The translations under genes and the position numbers were made by a program. The notes under the pieces were generated by a model. That model worked only from the letters and a program-made list of their open reading frames with translations, did no database searches and was not told the DNA's origin. A stretch of DNA of 64,000 nucleotides from Populus alba (lineage: Eukaryota; Streptophyta; Magnoliopsida; Malpighiales; Salicaceae): positions 3,720,001 to 3,784,000 of the forward strand of contig NC_133294.1 in the NCBI RefSeq assembly GCF_005239225.2, given 5' to 3'. Below, piece by piece: positions 23,901 through 36,529 of the stretch (the stretch's first letter is position 1; each line of letters begins with the position of its first letter).

Positions 23901-24703
23901 TTATGACTGTCGCACTTGGAAATAAAAATTTCGTTTGAGGGGGTGTTGTAAGCCTTGGTGTGAGGCTTGATAAATCATTCCGGACCGAGCATGGTTGATA
24001 TGCTCGAAGGGGAATGTTTCCAGAGACAAGCGTTAACACTTTTCAGATGTGATGTGTGAGACCATCTGGTTGAAGTGATCCTTTGGTGTAAGCAAAGGTG
24101 TGCTTTGGTGACTCTGGTGATTGAAAGGTTGGGCGAGTACTTGTAAACTTGGCCACAGGCGCTCTCAGAATGGAAAGCTTGGAAAGCTGCAGAATGCAAG
24201 CTTGTCCTGATGAAGCAAGAGGACAATTGCTCACATAAATGGCAAAGGGAGTGATTGTTAGGTATTGCCATTTAGTGGCAATACCCCACCACTAAGTTGG
24301 TGGTGGCTCCATTAATGCCACAATTAGTGGCATGATTTCAGGACCTATTGTCCCCTACATGTGCTGGAGAAGGTTGCTAAGAAATGCCTATAAAGGAGGC
24401 TTATATTTGAGAGCAAGAGTGTGAGAGGTTGTGAGACATGTAAAGAGAATAGAGAGAAAGAGAGAGCTGCAATGGCAGCAGCCATTGCAGCAGCTGCAAG
24501 GGCAGCAACGAGAGATGGGAGTTGAGTGGATGTGATCCTCCTACATGTATTTATTGTATCCTTTTTCTATCTCTAAATAAAATGGACTATCTCCCGTGGA
24601 TGTAGGCGGTTTTGCCGAACCACGTAAAATATTGTCTCAATGTGCTTACCCCTCCGTTGAGCAAAGATCAGTACATCACCGGTCGACGGATTCTGCCCCA
24701 ACA
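20943..24703 (+). mobile_element. Non-coding LTR retrotransposon (LARD-like), complete
   Basis: Two 448 bp LTRs (20943-21390 and 24256-24703) start TGTTAGGTA and end CCCCAATA/CCCCAACA. The target duplication CCATG is perfect (20938-20942 and 24704-24708). The primer-binding site TGGTATCAGAGC (21393-21404) matches the initiator Met tRNA end. A purine stretch GCAAAGGGAGTGAT precedes the 3' LTR. The 2.87 kb body has no gag or pol-like frame on either strand; the longest frames are short and motif-free. It would need proteins from another element. Two about 70 bp repeats lie at 23273-23410. A relative is at 28986-33078. Confidence 0.9.
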
Positions 24704-24708
24704 CCATG

Positions 24709-25320
24709 GTTTGATAGTAATATGATTCTATTGTCAAAAGAGTATGTGAGGTTTCCCGTTGACTTGGCTGATCGGAAAATTGGAAGAGAACTCGAGCGTT
24801 TTTTAGTTGTTTAAGAGAAAACAGCAAATGGGTTTGCAGAGCTCTGATTCACTTTGTACTTTTTGATGCTTTATGTAATACTTCCTGTGTTCCTCGTTTC
24901 GCTTTCTTTACTGACTGTTTCTTTCCTTTTGCTTTCTCTCTGGTTTTTCTGCTCAGGATGAAGACGATGGTGATGAAGGCGTGAGGTGCTGCTGGTTGAA
25001 TGGAAGCTCCCTCCTCTGTGTTTCTCGTTTTCGTCTCTGTGTTAGGCTCGTTTTCCTTCCCTGGTTCTGTTTCTCATCATTCGTTCCTTCTCACCCCCTG
25101 TATTTTTTAGTCTTCTCCTTCGTTCCCCCCTGTTCTCTGTTTCTTTTTTTCTCTTCGTTCCTCCCTCTTCTCTGTTTTTATCTTCGTCCCTCCTGCCTCT
25201 CTTCCCTTCATGTACTGTGTTTGCTCTGTTCTTGCTCTTCGATCCCCCTCCATATTCTTTTTTTTTTTCTTTTTTTCTTTTTTTTAAAAAAAACCTCCCT
25301 ATAGCAAGAGAATGCCATGC
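24709..25320. other. Unassigned sequence with CT-rich Tat-LTR-like part
   Basis: 24709-24815 continues the pre-insertion sequence and includes a frame ending KIGRELERFLVV that I do not recognise. 24950-25310 is CT-rich and resembles the CT-rich part of the Tat-like LTR at 11690-12360, and ends GAGAATGCCATGC like 33062-33105 in reverse. It is probably an LTR fragment. Confidence 0.4.
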
Positions 25321-25834
25321 GGTTACCCAGATAATAAAGAGCTTATGGGACTGTTATTGCAGAAGTTTGAAATTCTACAGAAGGTAAACTTGTGTATGTG
25401 CAACAGCACAGGTCGAGCTTTTAATTCCTCCATCACTGCCATCGGGCCACTCCCACCGCCTCCTCCACCCAGTTCTTAAAAAAGAAGCAAAGATGGGGTT
25501 TGTGAGTGTCTACACAAAACCACAGCTCTGTGGCTTTGGTCATGCTCTACAAGATGAGGTTGCGGTCTATTTCTCCTCAGACATCCTCAGCAATTTCTTG
25601 AAGATTTAAACCTGGAATGCTTTCAGCACTTGATCTTGCATCAAGAGAATGGGTTGGGCAAATCAACAGAGCATGCCATGATATAGCTCCAAAAGGTCCA
25701 AGTGGTTAGAACTTTGTGGCTTTCGCGTCTCCTAGAACAACTGTTGTTGACAAAAACCAGGGAAATGAAAACAAATTCCAAGATCCTCATAATGTTGATA
25801 AAAAAAAAGGGTTTTGATGTTTAAGGTCATGGTA

Positions 25835-25900
<66 letters not shown>

Positions 25901-26722
25901 CCAATCAAATTTCACTATATAGTAACAAAAAAAAAAATTAATAATTAAATTTCATCATGTGTTATTTTTATATAAAAAGATAAAATAACATGAAAATAAA
26001 ATGGATCTTTACATATATTTTGATCAATAAAAGGTTGACAAGTAAGATAAGATATTTAAATATATTTTATTATAAAATATAAGATTTTATAAATAAAAAT
26101 CAATTAATAAATAATAACATATTACAGCGGCAAAAAAAAGTGAAAGCCATTACAAATATTTATAAATAAAAGATCTCATGCTATACAAAGAAAGAAGGAA
26201 GATTACTAGAGATACAAAACTATTTTCCTGATAAGCTTTTCAAAAAAAAAAACAATTTCAAAAGCTTTCCACTTTTGTTATTGAATTTTAATTCTATTTT
26301 TTAATTTGATAATTTTCAATCAAAATTAATTTTTAAATTTTAATGATTATTATATTTTTAAAAAAAAATTTATAAAAAGATGAAATAAAATAGATAAAAT
26401 AACGTAAAAAAATTGAATCATTACATATATTTTGGTCAATAGAAGATTGACACATAAAATAATATATTTAATATATCTTATTATAAACCCAAGATTTTAT
26501 AAATAAAAATTAATTAATTAAATAATATCATATTACAGAAAAAAAAAAAAAAAAAAAAAGAAAGTGAAAGTCCCGACAAATATTTATAAATAAAAGATCT
26601 CAATGCTTTCCATGATAAAAAAGGAGGAACATACAAAATTATTTTCATGATAAGCTTTTCAAGAAAAAAGAAAAAAACCATTTCAAAAAGCTTTCCAGCT
26701 TTTTTAATGTTGTGGATGAAAT
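25321..26722. other. 3' flank of TNL-3, with an (AT)n microsatellite
   Basis: No gene is seen. 25660-25790 matches 58450-58610 (shared GTGGCTTTCGCGTCTCCTAG) and the AT-rich part matches the flanks left of TNL-6's displaced tail and of TNL-7. It is therefore the shared downstream block of the TNL repeat unit. An uninterrupted AT dinucleotide run spans about 25840-25898. Confidence 0.6.
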
Positions 26723-28985
26723 CTAAAAAAGCAAACCTCTTCTTTGGCCAAGTTCTAGACCTCTCTTTGCAAAATACCACCAATCGATACTATTTCTATT
26801 ACCATGTAAACCACAATAATAATTTCTAAAAATACGAGAAGCTATTTTTACTTTGGCCGCGTGTGCATCATCGCTACTGTTGTGGGCATTGATAACTTCA
26901 TCCTTTGATTGGATATCATCATCCTTTGATTGTACACCAATAGCCTTTATTTGGAAAGCTGGATCATGGGGAAGCACTGAAATACTCACCATTATCAAAT
27001 GTAGGATCATCGCCCCCTAATTTCCTGTGGCATAGCAATTGGAATTCACGAACACCACGCCCGTACATCAAAGGGAAGACAAAGCCTAGACAAAGCATGT
27101 ATAGACCACTGGTATTGTTTCTGATTTCAATATGAACATAACTAAAGCCACGGTATGCTGACGTCACACAACTTATGAACAGATTAAAGCCACGTATCCG
27201 GTGCGCAGGAGGTGGTGAGGATATTTTGAATGAAAAGTTATCTATATACTCATTCTGAATTAGCCAATTATCCTCTTCTTCCTCCTCATAAAACCCTTTT
27301 AACATCTCATCTTTATCATATACATATACGACAACATTGAATTTGCCATCTGTAAATATTATCTGTACCACCAAACAATGTCTATAAAATGAGCAAAAGA
27401 AAAGTATTCAATGTAGATTTCAAAGAAAATAACATGGGCGAGGGAGTACCTGAAATCTCGATGTCTGTATTTGAGCACCAACCATTTCCATTATTCTGAG
27501 CATGTGTGAGTCAAACTTTTGGATTAATTCTTGCTTTATCCGATCTTGGAACTCGACAAATTGATCACAACCATCTCCTTCAGTCCAACTGTTTGAATTT
27601 TTAATTCTTCGCAGTGAATAGCAAAAGGACAAATCTAACGAATCCAAATGGGATGGAAGCTCTGGGAGTGCCTGAAGCATTTTGCAATTTCTTAAATATA
27701 GGTGTCTGAGTAGACCAAGATCCTTGATGCTTTCTGGAAGAAAACGAATTGGAGTTCCACTTAAATCTAGACTCTCCAAGAAGCGTGGCAGTGAAAACAA
27801 GGTAAATCTCAACATTTTCCTCGCTGAAAACCTAGAGGGAAACAATAGCTTCAATGGAAGAGATGTAATGTAGGATGCACTTGCAACAATTCCATCACTT
27901 TGAAGCAACTTGTGCCCTTGATGATGCTCTAACTCCATATTCAGGCTGTCAAGATTTGAGCAACCATCTAAAACCAACTGTTGAAGTGAATGTAATCTAC
28001 TCATTTCTTCTGGAAGCTCTATAAGACTTTTACAATTTCTTAGATTTAAGATCAACAGTCTTTGTAAATCACCAATAGATTCATGAATTTGAACCAAACG
28101 GATGCAGTCTTCAAGTATTAGCTTTTCAAGGGCTGGGAGACCCAAGAAGTTTGGGGTTCTAATGAGATCATGAGAGTGACGGAGATCAAGAACTTTCAAT
28201 TTTGGAAGAAACTGTGACAATGCATGAATTTAGTTGTTATCAATTGAAACGAGAGAGATAGCTATAGAAACTGTGACAATACATGAATTTAGTTTATACA
28301 TACCAGTTTGCCTTTCCAAGCATCAACTAGACAACTTCTGGATAGATCAAGAACCACAAGCTTCTCCAAGCATACGTGATTTGGTATGGATCTCCAAGAC
28401 AATCCATGCCAACATAACCATATCAAATTCTTGGGAAAGTGCTCAAAACTTCCATGAAAATTAGTGTAGTTTAGTTGGAGAAATTTTACATCTTTCATCT
28501 TTCTAAAAGCATCCGTGCTGAGGATAGGAAACAAACTTGTTTGTAATTTTCTCCCATCGGAAAAATCAGAAAGCCATTGTTGAAAGAAGTTAAGCCTGCG
28601 GCGCTTTCGACTTACCATTGAATCAGTACAGACAACTTTTGCATAATTATCTTCCATTAATGCATGCATATCAATAGTAAGGCCATGCAATTTTTCAGCA
28701 TCCTGCATAATAATATTAAAAGTACATGAGAAAGGAAAGTAAATGAAAGAATATGTCAAGGCACCACAAACCATTTAAGTAGACATAAAAAAATTGAGCT
28801 ACTTACAGTAGTTCCTTTCAAAACAGTAAAAGCATCCTCGTGACGCCATATTCTTTGACATTTGGGAGATTCTTGACGAGCAATTTCCCTTCCCATATCT
28901 CTTACTAGTTGATGCATCCACAACCTTTGATCACTGTTGATTTCGACAAGACATCTATCGATGAGATTGTCAATCCCAAATCTTC
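26723..28985 (-). pseudogene. TNL-3: 3' half of a TIR-NBS-LRR gene (TIR and most of NBS missing)
   Basis: Inferred exons: NBS end 28807-28985 (IDNLIDRCLVEINSDQRLWM to VLKGTT), LRR exon 28304-28702, LRR exon 27450-28211, C-terminal exon 26723-27362. Splice sites match TNL-6. The LRR exons are fully open (LPALEKLILEDCIRLVQIHE, SIKDLGLLRHLYLRNCKML). The first LRR exon is 9 bp shorter than in TNL-6. The C-terminal exon (SSPPPAHRIRGFNLF, the post-LRR domain) has an 8 bp deletion near 26982 relative to TNL-6 and TNL-7, which shifts the frame before the Asp/Ser-rich tail. Upstream of about 28985 the gene is replaced by the body of an LTR element, so there is no TIR, P-loop or native promoter. Confidence 0.85.
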
Positions 28986-31900
28986 CAAGCTCTCGGAATG
29001 GTAAGCTTGGAAGAGCTGCAGGATGCAAGCTTGTGCTGAAGAAGCAAGAGGACAATTGCCCATATAAATGTCAAAGGGGGTGATTGTTGGGATTTGCCAT
29101 TAATAGGCAACCTAACCTACAAGGTAGGCTTTACCATTTGTCAATGGTGGTTGCACCCACCATTGACAAAAGTATCAACCATGTGCAGCCTTCTCAATTG
29201 TCAAAATTCAGCAGCCATTATTGATGAAAAGGAGCTGGAGTTGGTGCTATCATTTGCCTATAAAAGAGGCATGTTTTGAGAGCTAAAACGTGAGAGAACA
29301 TGAGAATAAAGTGAAGAGAAAGAGGAGAGAAAGAGTTGCTGCCATGGGTAGCAGCCCTGCAGCCATTGCAGCTGCGAGAATAGTGAGTTGAGTTGAGTGG
29401 ATGTGCCTCCTCCTCCATGTATTTATTGTATCCCTTCTCTATCTATAATAAAATGACTCTCTCCCGTGGATGTAGGCGGTTTTGACGAACCACGTAAAAT
29501 ATTGTGTCTCAGTGTGCTTATCCCTCCATTGAGCAATTATCAGAACATCACCGGTCCCCGGATTCCGCCCAACAATTGGTATTAGAGCTTTTGGTTTTAA
29601 GTGGTGTTTGATTTTTTGCTCAAAAATGAAAGTTGTCAAAATAGTGTTTTGACCATCCCACTGTGTAGAGGAGGAAGAGACGAAGCCACTGGTGAAAACC
29701 GCTTCAAAATCGGACGTCGGACATGGCCGCACTCTCCATCACTCTCCGGCAAGGTGTCTACCTACGCGCCCCACGCGTCTTCTTCACCCGGATGAGTTGA
29801 CCCGACCCAAATACCAGTTGACCTGACCCATGTGAACAATAGACATGAACAGTGACGGTATCATGAACAGTACCATGCAAAGGATGACATCAGCATACAC
29901 AGTCAGCAAGGCATTGACTAGTCACCAGACATGTCAGCATAGTGGGACCCACCTGCCACGTCATCAACCACGAGCCGAGCCACGCCGAGTTGAGCCGAGC
30001 TGAGGGATAGGATCCAGTGTAGCTGATCCTACGTGCAACCGGATCTGAAATTGAATCTGAGCCGTTGATCAGGCCAGAATTGTTTTGATCAAATCTTAGT
30101 CGTCTGAAGTGCGATTTGGACGATTCAAGACATGTTTCCAACTAATTTGATCATTCCGGATGCAATGGTATGATCCGATCGTTTAGATTCGAGACCGAAA
30201 ATGGCGGTGGTGAATTATTAAAGAGAGATTGCCTGATGAGGAGGCATCTGAAGGTCATCATGGTGGTCGATGGAGATGAAGAGGAAGAAGGTGCACATGT
30301 TTACCCAACTACATGTGCTGAACTGTTAAGTGAAAATTTTAATGCTTTGATGGAAGGCAAAATTGGGACAGTCAGGACACCCGAGATGTGGACAATTTGA
30401 GGTGTAGAGTGAAAATTAACGAAGACCAATCTTAACGAATCTAAGCACTAGTAGTCTCGCTAGATGTTGAGAAATCATGTATTAAACCTGTATATTCCAA
30501 ATCACTTGTAAAGGAAAGCCGCAACAAAGCTACCAAATGGTTGTATATACGGAGAGACAATATGATGGATAGATATGGCCTAAGAAGTTCTGTCTAGGAG
30601 ATTGGGTTTTATGCGGGACCGTTGTGACCCCTCCAATCTTTCCTGGGAACTTGCTTAGTGGAAGGATTATCCATACGGTACTATTTTCGTATATATAGCA
30701 GTTTGTAATGAAACGGTTGAAGACTAGCAGGATGCCGGCACAAGGGGAATAGTTGGGTTCCGTATGATCAAGGATCTGATGGAGTGGTGATTTCTCCAAA
30801 GAAGCTAGATTCAGTGACTGTGATTTCTCGAAGGGAGAATTGATGAAGACCCTGATAATGGAAGAGAAATACACAAGGGGATAAAGATTGGCACCCTATT
30901 TTGACTTGGATATGTGTTGTGACGGGATGAGTTGCTGTCAAACATAAGCAAGGAATATGGAGAAATCTGGAGAACAGAAATTGCACGAGGGCACACGGAG
31001 ATTATGCAAGAGTACCCATAGGATCCAACGAGGTACTGTAATGAGACAACAGGTGCAAGGAGAAGAACAGTTCCTAGATGAAGCTTAGAGCAGAGACTAT
31101 GTAGAAGTTGTACAACAGGAAGTCTCATGTGCTCTTGATGAAGACAACACGCGAGGACCTTTCCAATGCATGCAAGGATGGAAAGATGAGCTGTTGCAGA
31201 GGCACCTAATTAAAGGGGTGCAAACGCTTGTGATAAAAGGCGACCGCCTATGATGAAAGGCGAAGACACCAAAGAGAGGTGGTGTAGGTGGAGCTGTCAA
31301 ACAGAAAGACGTAGAAGCTCCAAACATAGAAATCGAGGTGGAGGATTGTGAGGAGTATTCCGCAACTTTCTCTTTCTATGTAGTCAGTGGCAGTAATCTC
31401 TCCCAAGTCCACATGGTAGTAGAGAATCTTGGAGTCACTACAGTCATCCCAACTAAAGGAGGATAAGACCGCTGCATAATGAGTGAAGACACCTCGGATG
31501 GATGGTGTGAGGACCATGATATGAGTCCCCGATTTAGACCGCCGTATGACGACGAGCGGAGACACCTCAGGAGAAGGTGTGAGGGCCATAATAGGAGCCC
31601 CAGTTCAGACCGTCCCATGTCAACGGGCGAAGAGACCTTAGAGAAGGTGTGAGGGCCATGATAGGAGCCCCATTTCAGACCGCCGCATAACGACGAGCGG
31701 AGACACCTAAGGAGAAAGTGTGTGGGCCACGACATGAGCCCAGTTCAGAACGCCCCAGAGCCGATGTGATGGCTAGATATAAGTGGACAGGTGTATAGTC
31801 AAATGAAGTGGCTATGATGAGTATGAAGACAAATGCAGGATTGACTTTCATGGATATTGCCCTCATGCAAAAGATCAATAAGCTAGAAGACATTTTCCTT

Positions 31901-33078
31901 GGACAATAAGTGGATGACTTATGGAGCATTAAGACGCGGCTGCTATGAAGGAGCAGAGGGCATGTGCAGGTTCCGGGAACAAGTCGACTCTTGTCAAGGT
32001 GGTGAGCTCGGTGAAGGCATTGTAATACTCACAGTATCAAGACATATATGGATCAACCTTTAATGGGTTGCCCCCATGGTTAAAGGTGGAGAGCTACCTG
32101 GACTCTTGAGACTAAGAGCGAGAGACTCACGGAGAAGTAAGGCGTGGTTCCTAGGATGGAACAGAGGGCAGGCGCAACTCCTGGATGGGTAGACTCTTGG
32201 AAGAGTGGTGAGCTCGTGATCATATTGAGATACTCAGATAATGACTGTCGCACTTGGAAATAGAAATTTCCGTTTGAGGGGGTGTTTTAAGCCTTGGTGT
32301 GAGGCTTGATGAATCATTCCGGACCGAGTATGGTTGATACGCTTGAAGGGGAATATTGTGTCCCAGAGACAAGCGTTAACACTCTTCAGATGTGAAGTGG
32401 CAGACCATCTGGTTGTAGTGATCCTTTTGTGTGAGAAAAGGTGTGCTTTAGTGACTCTGGTGATTGAAAGGTTGGGCGAGTACCTGTAAACTTGGCCACA
32501 GACGCTCTCGGAATGGTAAGCTTGGAAGAGCTGCAGGATGCAAGCTTGTGCTGAAGAAGCAAGAGGACAATTGCCCATATAAATGTCAAAGGGGGTGATT
32601 GTTGGGATTTGCCATTAATAGGCAACCTAACCTACAAGGTAGGCTTTACCATTTGTCAATGGTGGTTGCACCCACCATTGACAAAAGTATCAACCATGTG
32701 CAGCCTTCTCAATTGTCAAAATTCAGCACCCATTATTGATGAAAAGGAGCTGGAGTTGGTGCTATCATTTGCCTATAAAAGAGGCATGTTTTGAGAGCTA
32801 AAACGTGAGAGAACATGAGAATGAAGTGAAGAGAAAGAGGAGAGAAAGAGCTACTGCCCCTGTAGCCATTGCAGCTGCTAGAATAGGGAGTTGAGTTGAG
32901 TGGATGTGCCTCCTCCTCCATGTATTTATTGTATCCCTTCTCTATCTATAATAAAATGACTCTCTCCCGTGGATGTAGGCGGTTTTGCCGAACCACGTAA
33001 AATATTGTGTCTCAGTGTGCTTACTCCTCCCAAGAGCAGAGATCAGTACATCACCGGCCGCTGGGATTCCGCCCAACA
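28986..33078 (+). mobile_element. Non-coding LTR element in a partial body-LTR-body-LTR arrangement
   Basis: 28986-29084 is the 3' end of an element body (identical to 32504-32599), followed by an LTR (29085-29574, 490 bp), a primer site TGGTATTAGAGC (29577-29588, one mismatch to the Met tRNA site), a 3.03 kb body, and a second LTR (32600-33078, 479 bp). LTRs start TGTTGGGATTTGCC and end GCCCAACA, with a TATAAAAG box at about 29269 and 32774. R/U5 and body resemble the element at 20943, but the U3 part is different. Four 70 bp repeats lie at 31467-31747. No gag or pol frame is seen. The left LTR serves as 3' LTR of a truncated copy and 5' LTR of the next. Confidence 0.85.
31467..31747 (+). 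repeat. Four tandem ~70 bp repeats in the non-coding LTR element
   Basis: Units start GACCGC/GACCGT at 31467, 31537, 31608 and 31678. Most contain complementary words ACACCT and AGGTGT a few bases apart, a potential hairpin. The sister element has only two units (23273 and 23341). The difference accounts for most of the body length difference. Confidence 0.75.
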
Positions 33079-34343
33079 TGCATGGCATTCTTTGGCTCTA
33101 TAAAAAGCCAGAGAAAGACCATGCACACGGGGGGGACTGGGGGAAGGAGAAACGTAAAGAAGAACATATAAAAAAAAACAGAAGAGAGAAACAAGGGATG
33201 ACAGAGAAGAGATTGAAGCGAAAAACAGAGAGAAAAAACGAACATCAGTGAAAAACTAAAAGGACGCCCTTGTCTTCTTCTTCGGTGGCAGCTCCAAAAG
33301 CTCTATTTTCAACAGCCACTGCTATTATTGCTTGAGAAGACCAAAAAATACAGAGGGAAGAACTGGAAAAGGGAACAAACCAGGGGACTAAGGAAAAACC
33401 AAAAGAACCCGGGAAGGAAACAGAGGTAGAAACCCGGGGAGGACAAAGAAAAAACAAACAGCCGAACAGAGGAGAGGGAGTGAAAGTAGGAAACACAGAA
33501 TCCGCAAAGAAGAACAGAGCATATACGGGGAGACTAAAAGAAAAATAGAGAAAAACAAACACAGGCAAAGGTTGCACCGAGAGAAAGCAAAAGAAAAGAA
33601 AGAACCAGAGGAAAAGTAAACGAATGGACAAACAGCACGCCATCGCCTTCATCCTGCTCCCAGGTAAGTGTCTCCAATTGTGCAAAATAATTCATCAACA
33701 CTGTGTATTAGAGATTTAATTACATGGCGACTGTAGGAAGGGTTTGTGAACAATTCACGCATGTTTGTGGGTAAAAACTGCCCACTAGACCTAACCCAAA
33801 AAAATAAAAATAAAGGTAAAAAAAAATAAAAACAAGTAAAATAAAATAAAATAAATGCATGCATGCATACATAAAAATTAAATTTGGTTTATTGGTTTAT
33901 TTACTGATATTAGAGTCAAGAATAAAAATAGTTATTTAAATTTATTTTATTATATTTTGTTATTATTATTTTCTAACTACGTAATATTTACTAACGTCAG
34001 AGTTGAAAATATTTATAGTTGAATATTCACTGACGCTAGAGTCGAGAATATTACAAGCAAACCATCAGAGCATAAACCAATAAATTTTTAGGAATTTAAG
34101 ATAAAATCAACAATGCAACTTGTCATAGGCAGAAAGTTTAAAAGGTGATAATATATTCTCTTTTATATAACCAGTCTTGTACCATAAAATCTTTGTTAAC
34201 CAGTTAAAGTTCCTAGTGATCATAATACTAGATTACGACTCTTTAAATAAGATCATTTCCCATAAAAAACAAGATATCAAATGTATGTTCTTTTCTCTTA
34301 TAAGATTTCATTTTTACATAGTCGCGCGAAGTCCAATGTGTCA
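33079..34343 (-). mobile_element. Tat/Ogre-like LTR fragment, reverse orientation
   Basis: Read on the minus strand from 34343 it follows the LTR at 10589: CTAGTATTATGATCACTAGG, then ATTATCACC, then CGACTCTAGCGTCAGTGAATA, then a purine/pyrimidine-rich part and the word GAATGCCATGCA at its end. It is sandwiched between the LTR element ending at 33078 and TNL-4. It has no coding content of its own. Confidence 0.65.
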
Positions 34344-36529
34344 TATCTTAAAGGGAATCCATGCCAACATAACTACATCAAATTCTTGGAAAACTGTTCA
34401 TAACTTCCACAGAACTTGTGTAATTTAACTGGAGAAATTTTACATTTTACATCTTTCTAAATGTATCCGTGCTGAGGACAAGAAACAAACTCGTTTGGTT
34501 AATTTGTACTTGTTCCCCCAAGAAAAACTCAGAAAGCCACTATTGAGAGAGGAGTGTAGGAAGAAGACATTGTTGAAAGAAGTTAAGCCTGCAGCGGTTG
34601 CAAGTGCACCATTGAATCAGTGACAGTACAGACAACTTCTGTACTTATTCATGCATATACAGGGTAAGGTCACACAATTTTTCATCATCATGCTTCCAAA
34701 ATATTGAAAGTAAATGAGAAAAGAAAGTAAAAGCATGAACATTTTAAGACACCTAAATACCATGAAGATAGGAAAACAGAACCAATTACTCTTACACTTG
34801 TTTCTTTCAAAACTGTAAAAGCTTCCATGTGTGATGCCATATTCTTTGACATTTGGGTGATTCTTGACGAGCAATTTCCCTTCCCATGTCTCTTACAAGT
34901 TGATGCATTTATAAATTTTTTTCATTTTATTTTAACAATTTCTACAAGACATCAATCGATGAGATAGTCAATCCTAAATCTTGCATCTATACCGAACCCA
35001 TCAAGTGTCCTAACTGCATAATTCTCATCTATTCCATTGAAGAAATAAGCAATATCAAGGAATAAGTTCTTCTGATAATCATCATCAGGAGAGTTCTAAC
35101 TTTTTGCAAGGACCTTTTGAACTTGACAATTTGGAATCACTTCCATTTCATGTAATGCGCTTTCCCATACTTTTCTGCTTTTACTAAAAAATGAAGAACC
35201 AATAGCACAAAGGGCTACTGGAAGTCCATTACAATGATGTACTATTCTCCAAGATTCCTCCATAAAATCTTCAACTGGGTAAGCTTGTCCACAGGCATGC
35301 CAACTCAAAAGATTAAGTGATTTTTTGTTATCTAGAGGTTCATCTTTGCACTTGACACACTCACCATCATCTACAATCAAAGCCTTATTTCTAGTTCTTA
35401 CAATGATTTACTTCCTTGGCGAAGCCAATTTCGCATGCCAACAATTGCATTGAAGTGGTCCCATTTGTCCACATCATCAAGAATAATAAGATTTCTTCTG
35501 CAACATAAAGCATCCTTGATATAATCCCTCCATCAACATCATGTATGTCATCAGCATTGTTTAGGATATCTGAAAGATTAAGGGTGCATTATGTTGCAGA
35601 AGAACTTTTATTGTTGCTCATACCTTTTACACGATAGATTGGACAAGCTGTGCCTCATACCTGCATCAGAAAGAAAAATGTAATGTATAATTCTCTCCGT
35701 AAAGTTTCAAAATCTTAGCATCCTGGAAAAAAGAAATTAAACCAGGATGTGCGTCAATGATGGATTGCTACTTTTGCAGCTATGTTATCACCACATATTA
35801 AAACCAAAAATGGAATAATGTAGAAATCTTTGCTTTTTCAGGTAGTCAAGGAAAAAAAAGAGAAAAAAATATCTTCTATTTTTATTTTCCTTGTATGTTC
35901 TTTGAGTTGGGAGTGTTATAGTTTCACTAAATTGTAGTGGTATTATCAATTATCATCTAAATGCTTAACTACAAACCTGAAAAAATTAAGAGTTCAAAAC
36001 CAGCATTCTAGTATTATGTTATGTGTAGTTTCATCAAGAAATACAACTTACCCATCTCCTAAAACCATTCCTCCTCGATCTGCAACTTCCTTCAAAGCAA
36101 TCCGCCACCCATTCACTTGCTCCATCTCCTTCATGATCCACAAATGCTGCAGCAAAGCTCCCTGTTTGATTTCTGACTTCAGACGGATCCACATCATAGA
36201 AGACCGGCAAAATTATGCAGTCAGTATTCCTCTTACGTTCCATGATCATTACAAGTTCATCCAGGCACCACCGCGACAAAGCATATGCTTTGGAGAACAC
36301 GATTATCGATATTTTTTATTGTTGTATTGCCTGTTGGAGCTCTGACTTTATATTTTCTCCTCTCCCAATTTCATCATCGTCTCTAAATGTGTGAATCTCT
36401 GCTTGAACCAGGGCTGTGTAGAGGTGATCGGTAAAGTTCTTGCGGGTGTCTTCACCTCTAAAACTCTAGAACACTTGATATTTACAACTAGAGAACCGTG
36501 AAAATGAGGATTCTTGATATTTACAACCA
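34344..36529 (-). pseudogene. TNL-4: decayed TIR-NBS-LRR pseudogene
   Basis: Minus-strand order: TIR exon 36529-36052 ([34 protein letters not shown]; a stop just before SFRGEDT), intron, then an exon 2 start that runs only a short way before the rearranged junction at 35578 and skips the P-loop. NBS 35575-34860 follows with many small deletions (EPLDNKKSLNLLSWH, WRIVHHCNGLPVALCAIGSS). A patchy first LRR exon lies at 34620-34344. Positions 35578-36184 are about 99 percent identical by eye to 16424-17032 of TNL-2. Unlike TNL-2, it has no copia insertion. Confidence 0.85.

Noticed and set aside
25840..25898. Long AT dinucleotide run as a matrix-attachment or fragile site
   Set aside because: A simple microsatellite explains it; nothing in the sequence supports a specific function.
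28756..29055. Start MSSCFFSTSLHPAALPSLPF as a new N-terminus for TNL-3
   Set aside because: These residues are read from the body of the LTR element next to the truncation. There is no promoter, and the result would be only the end of an NBS domain.
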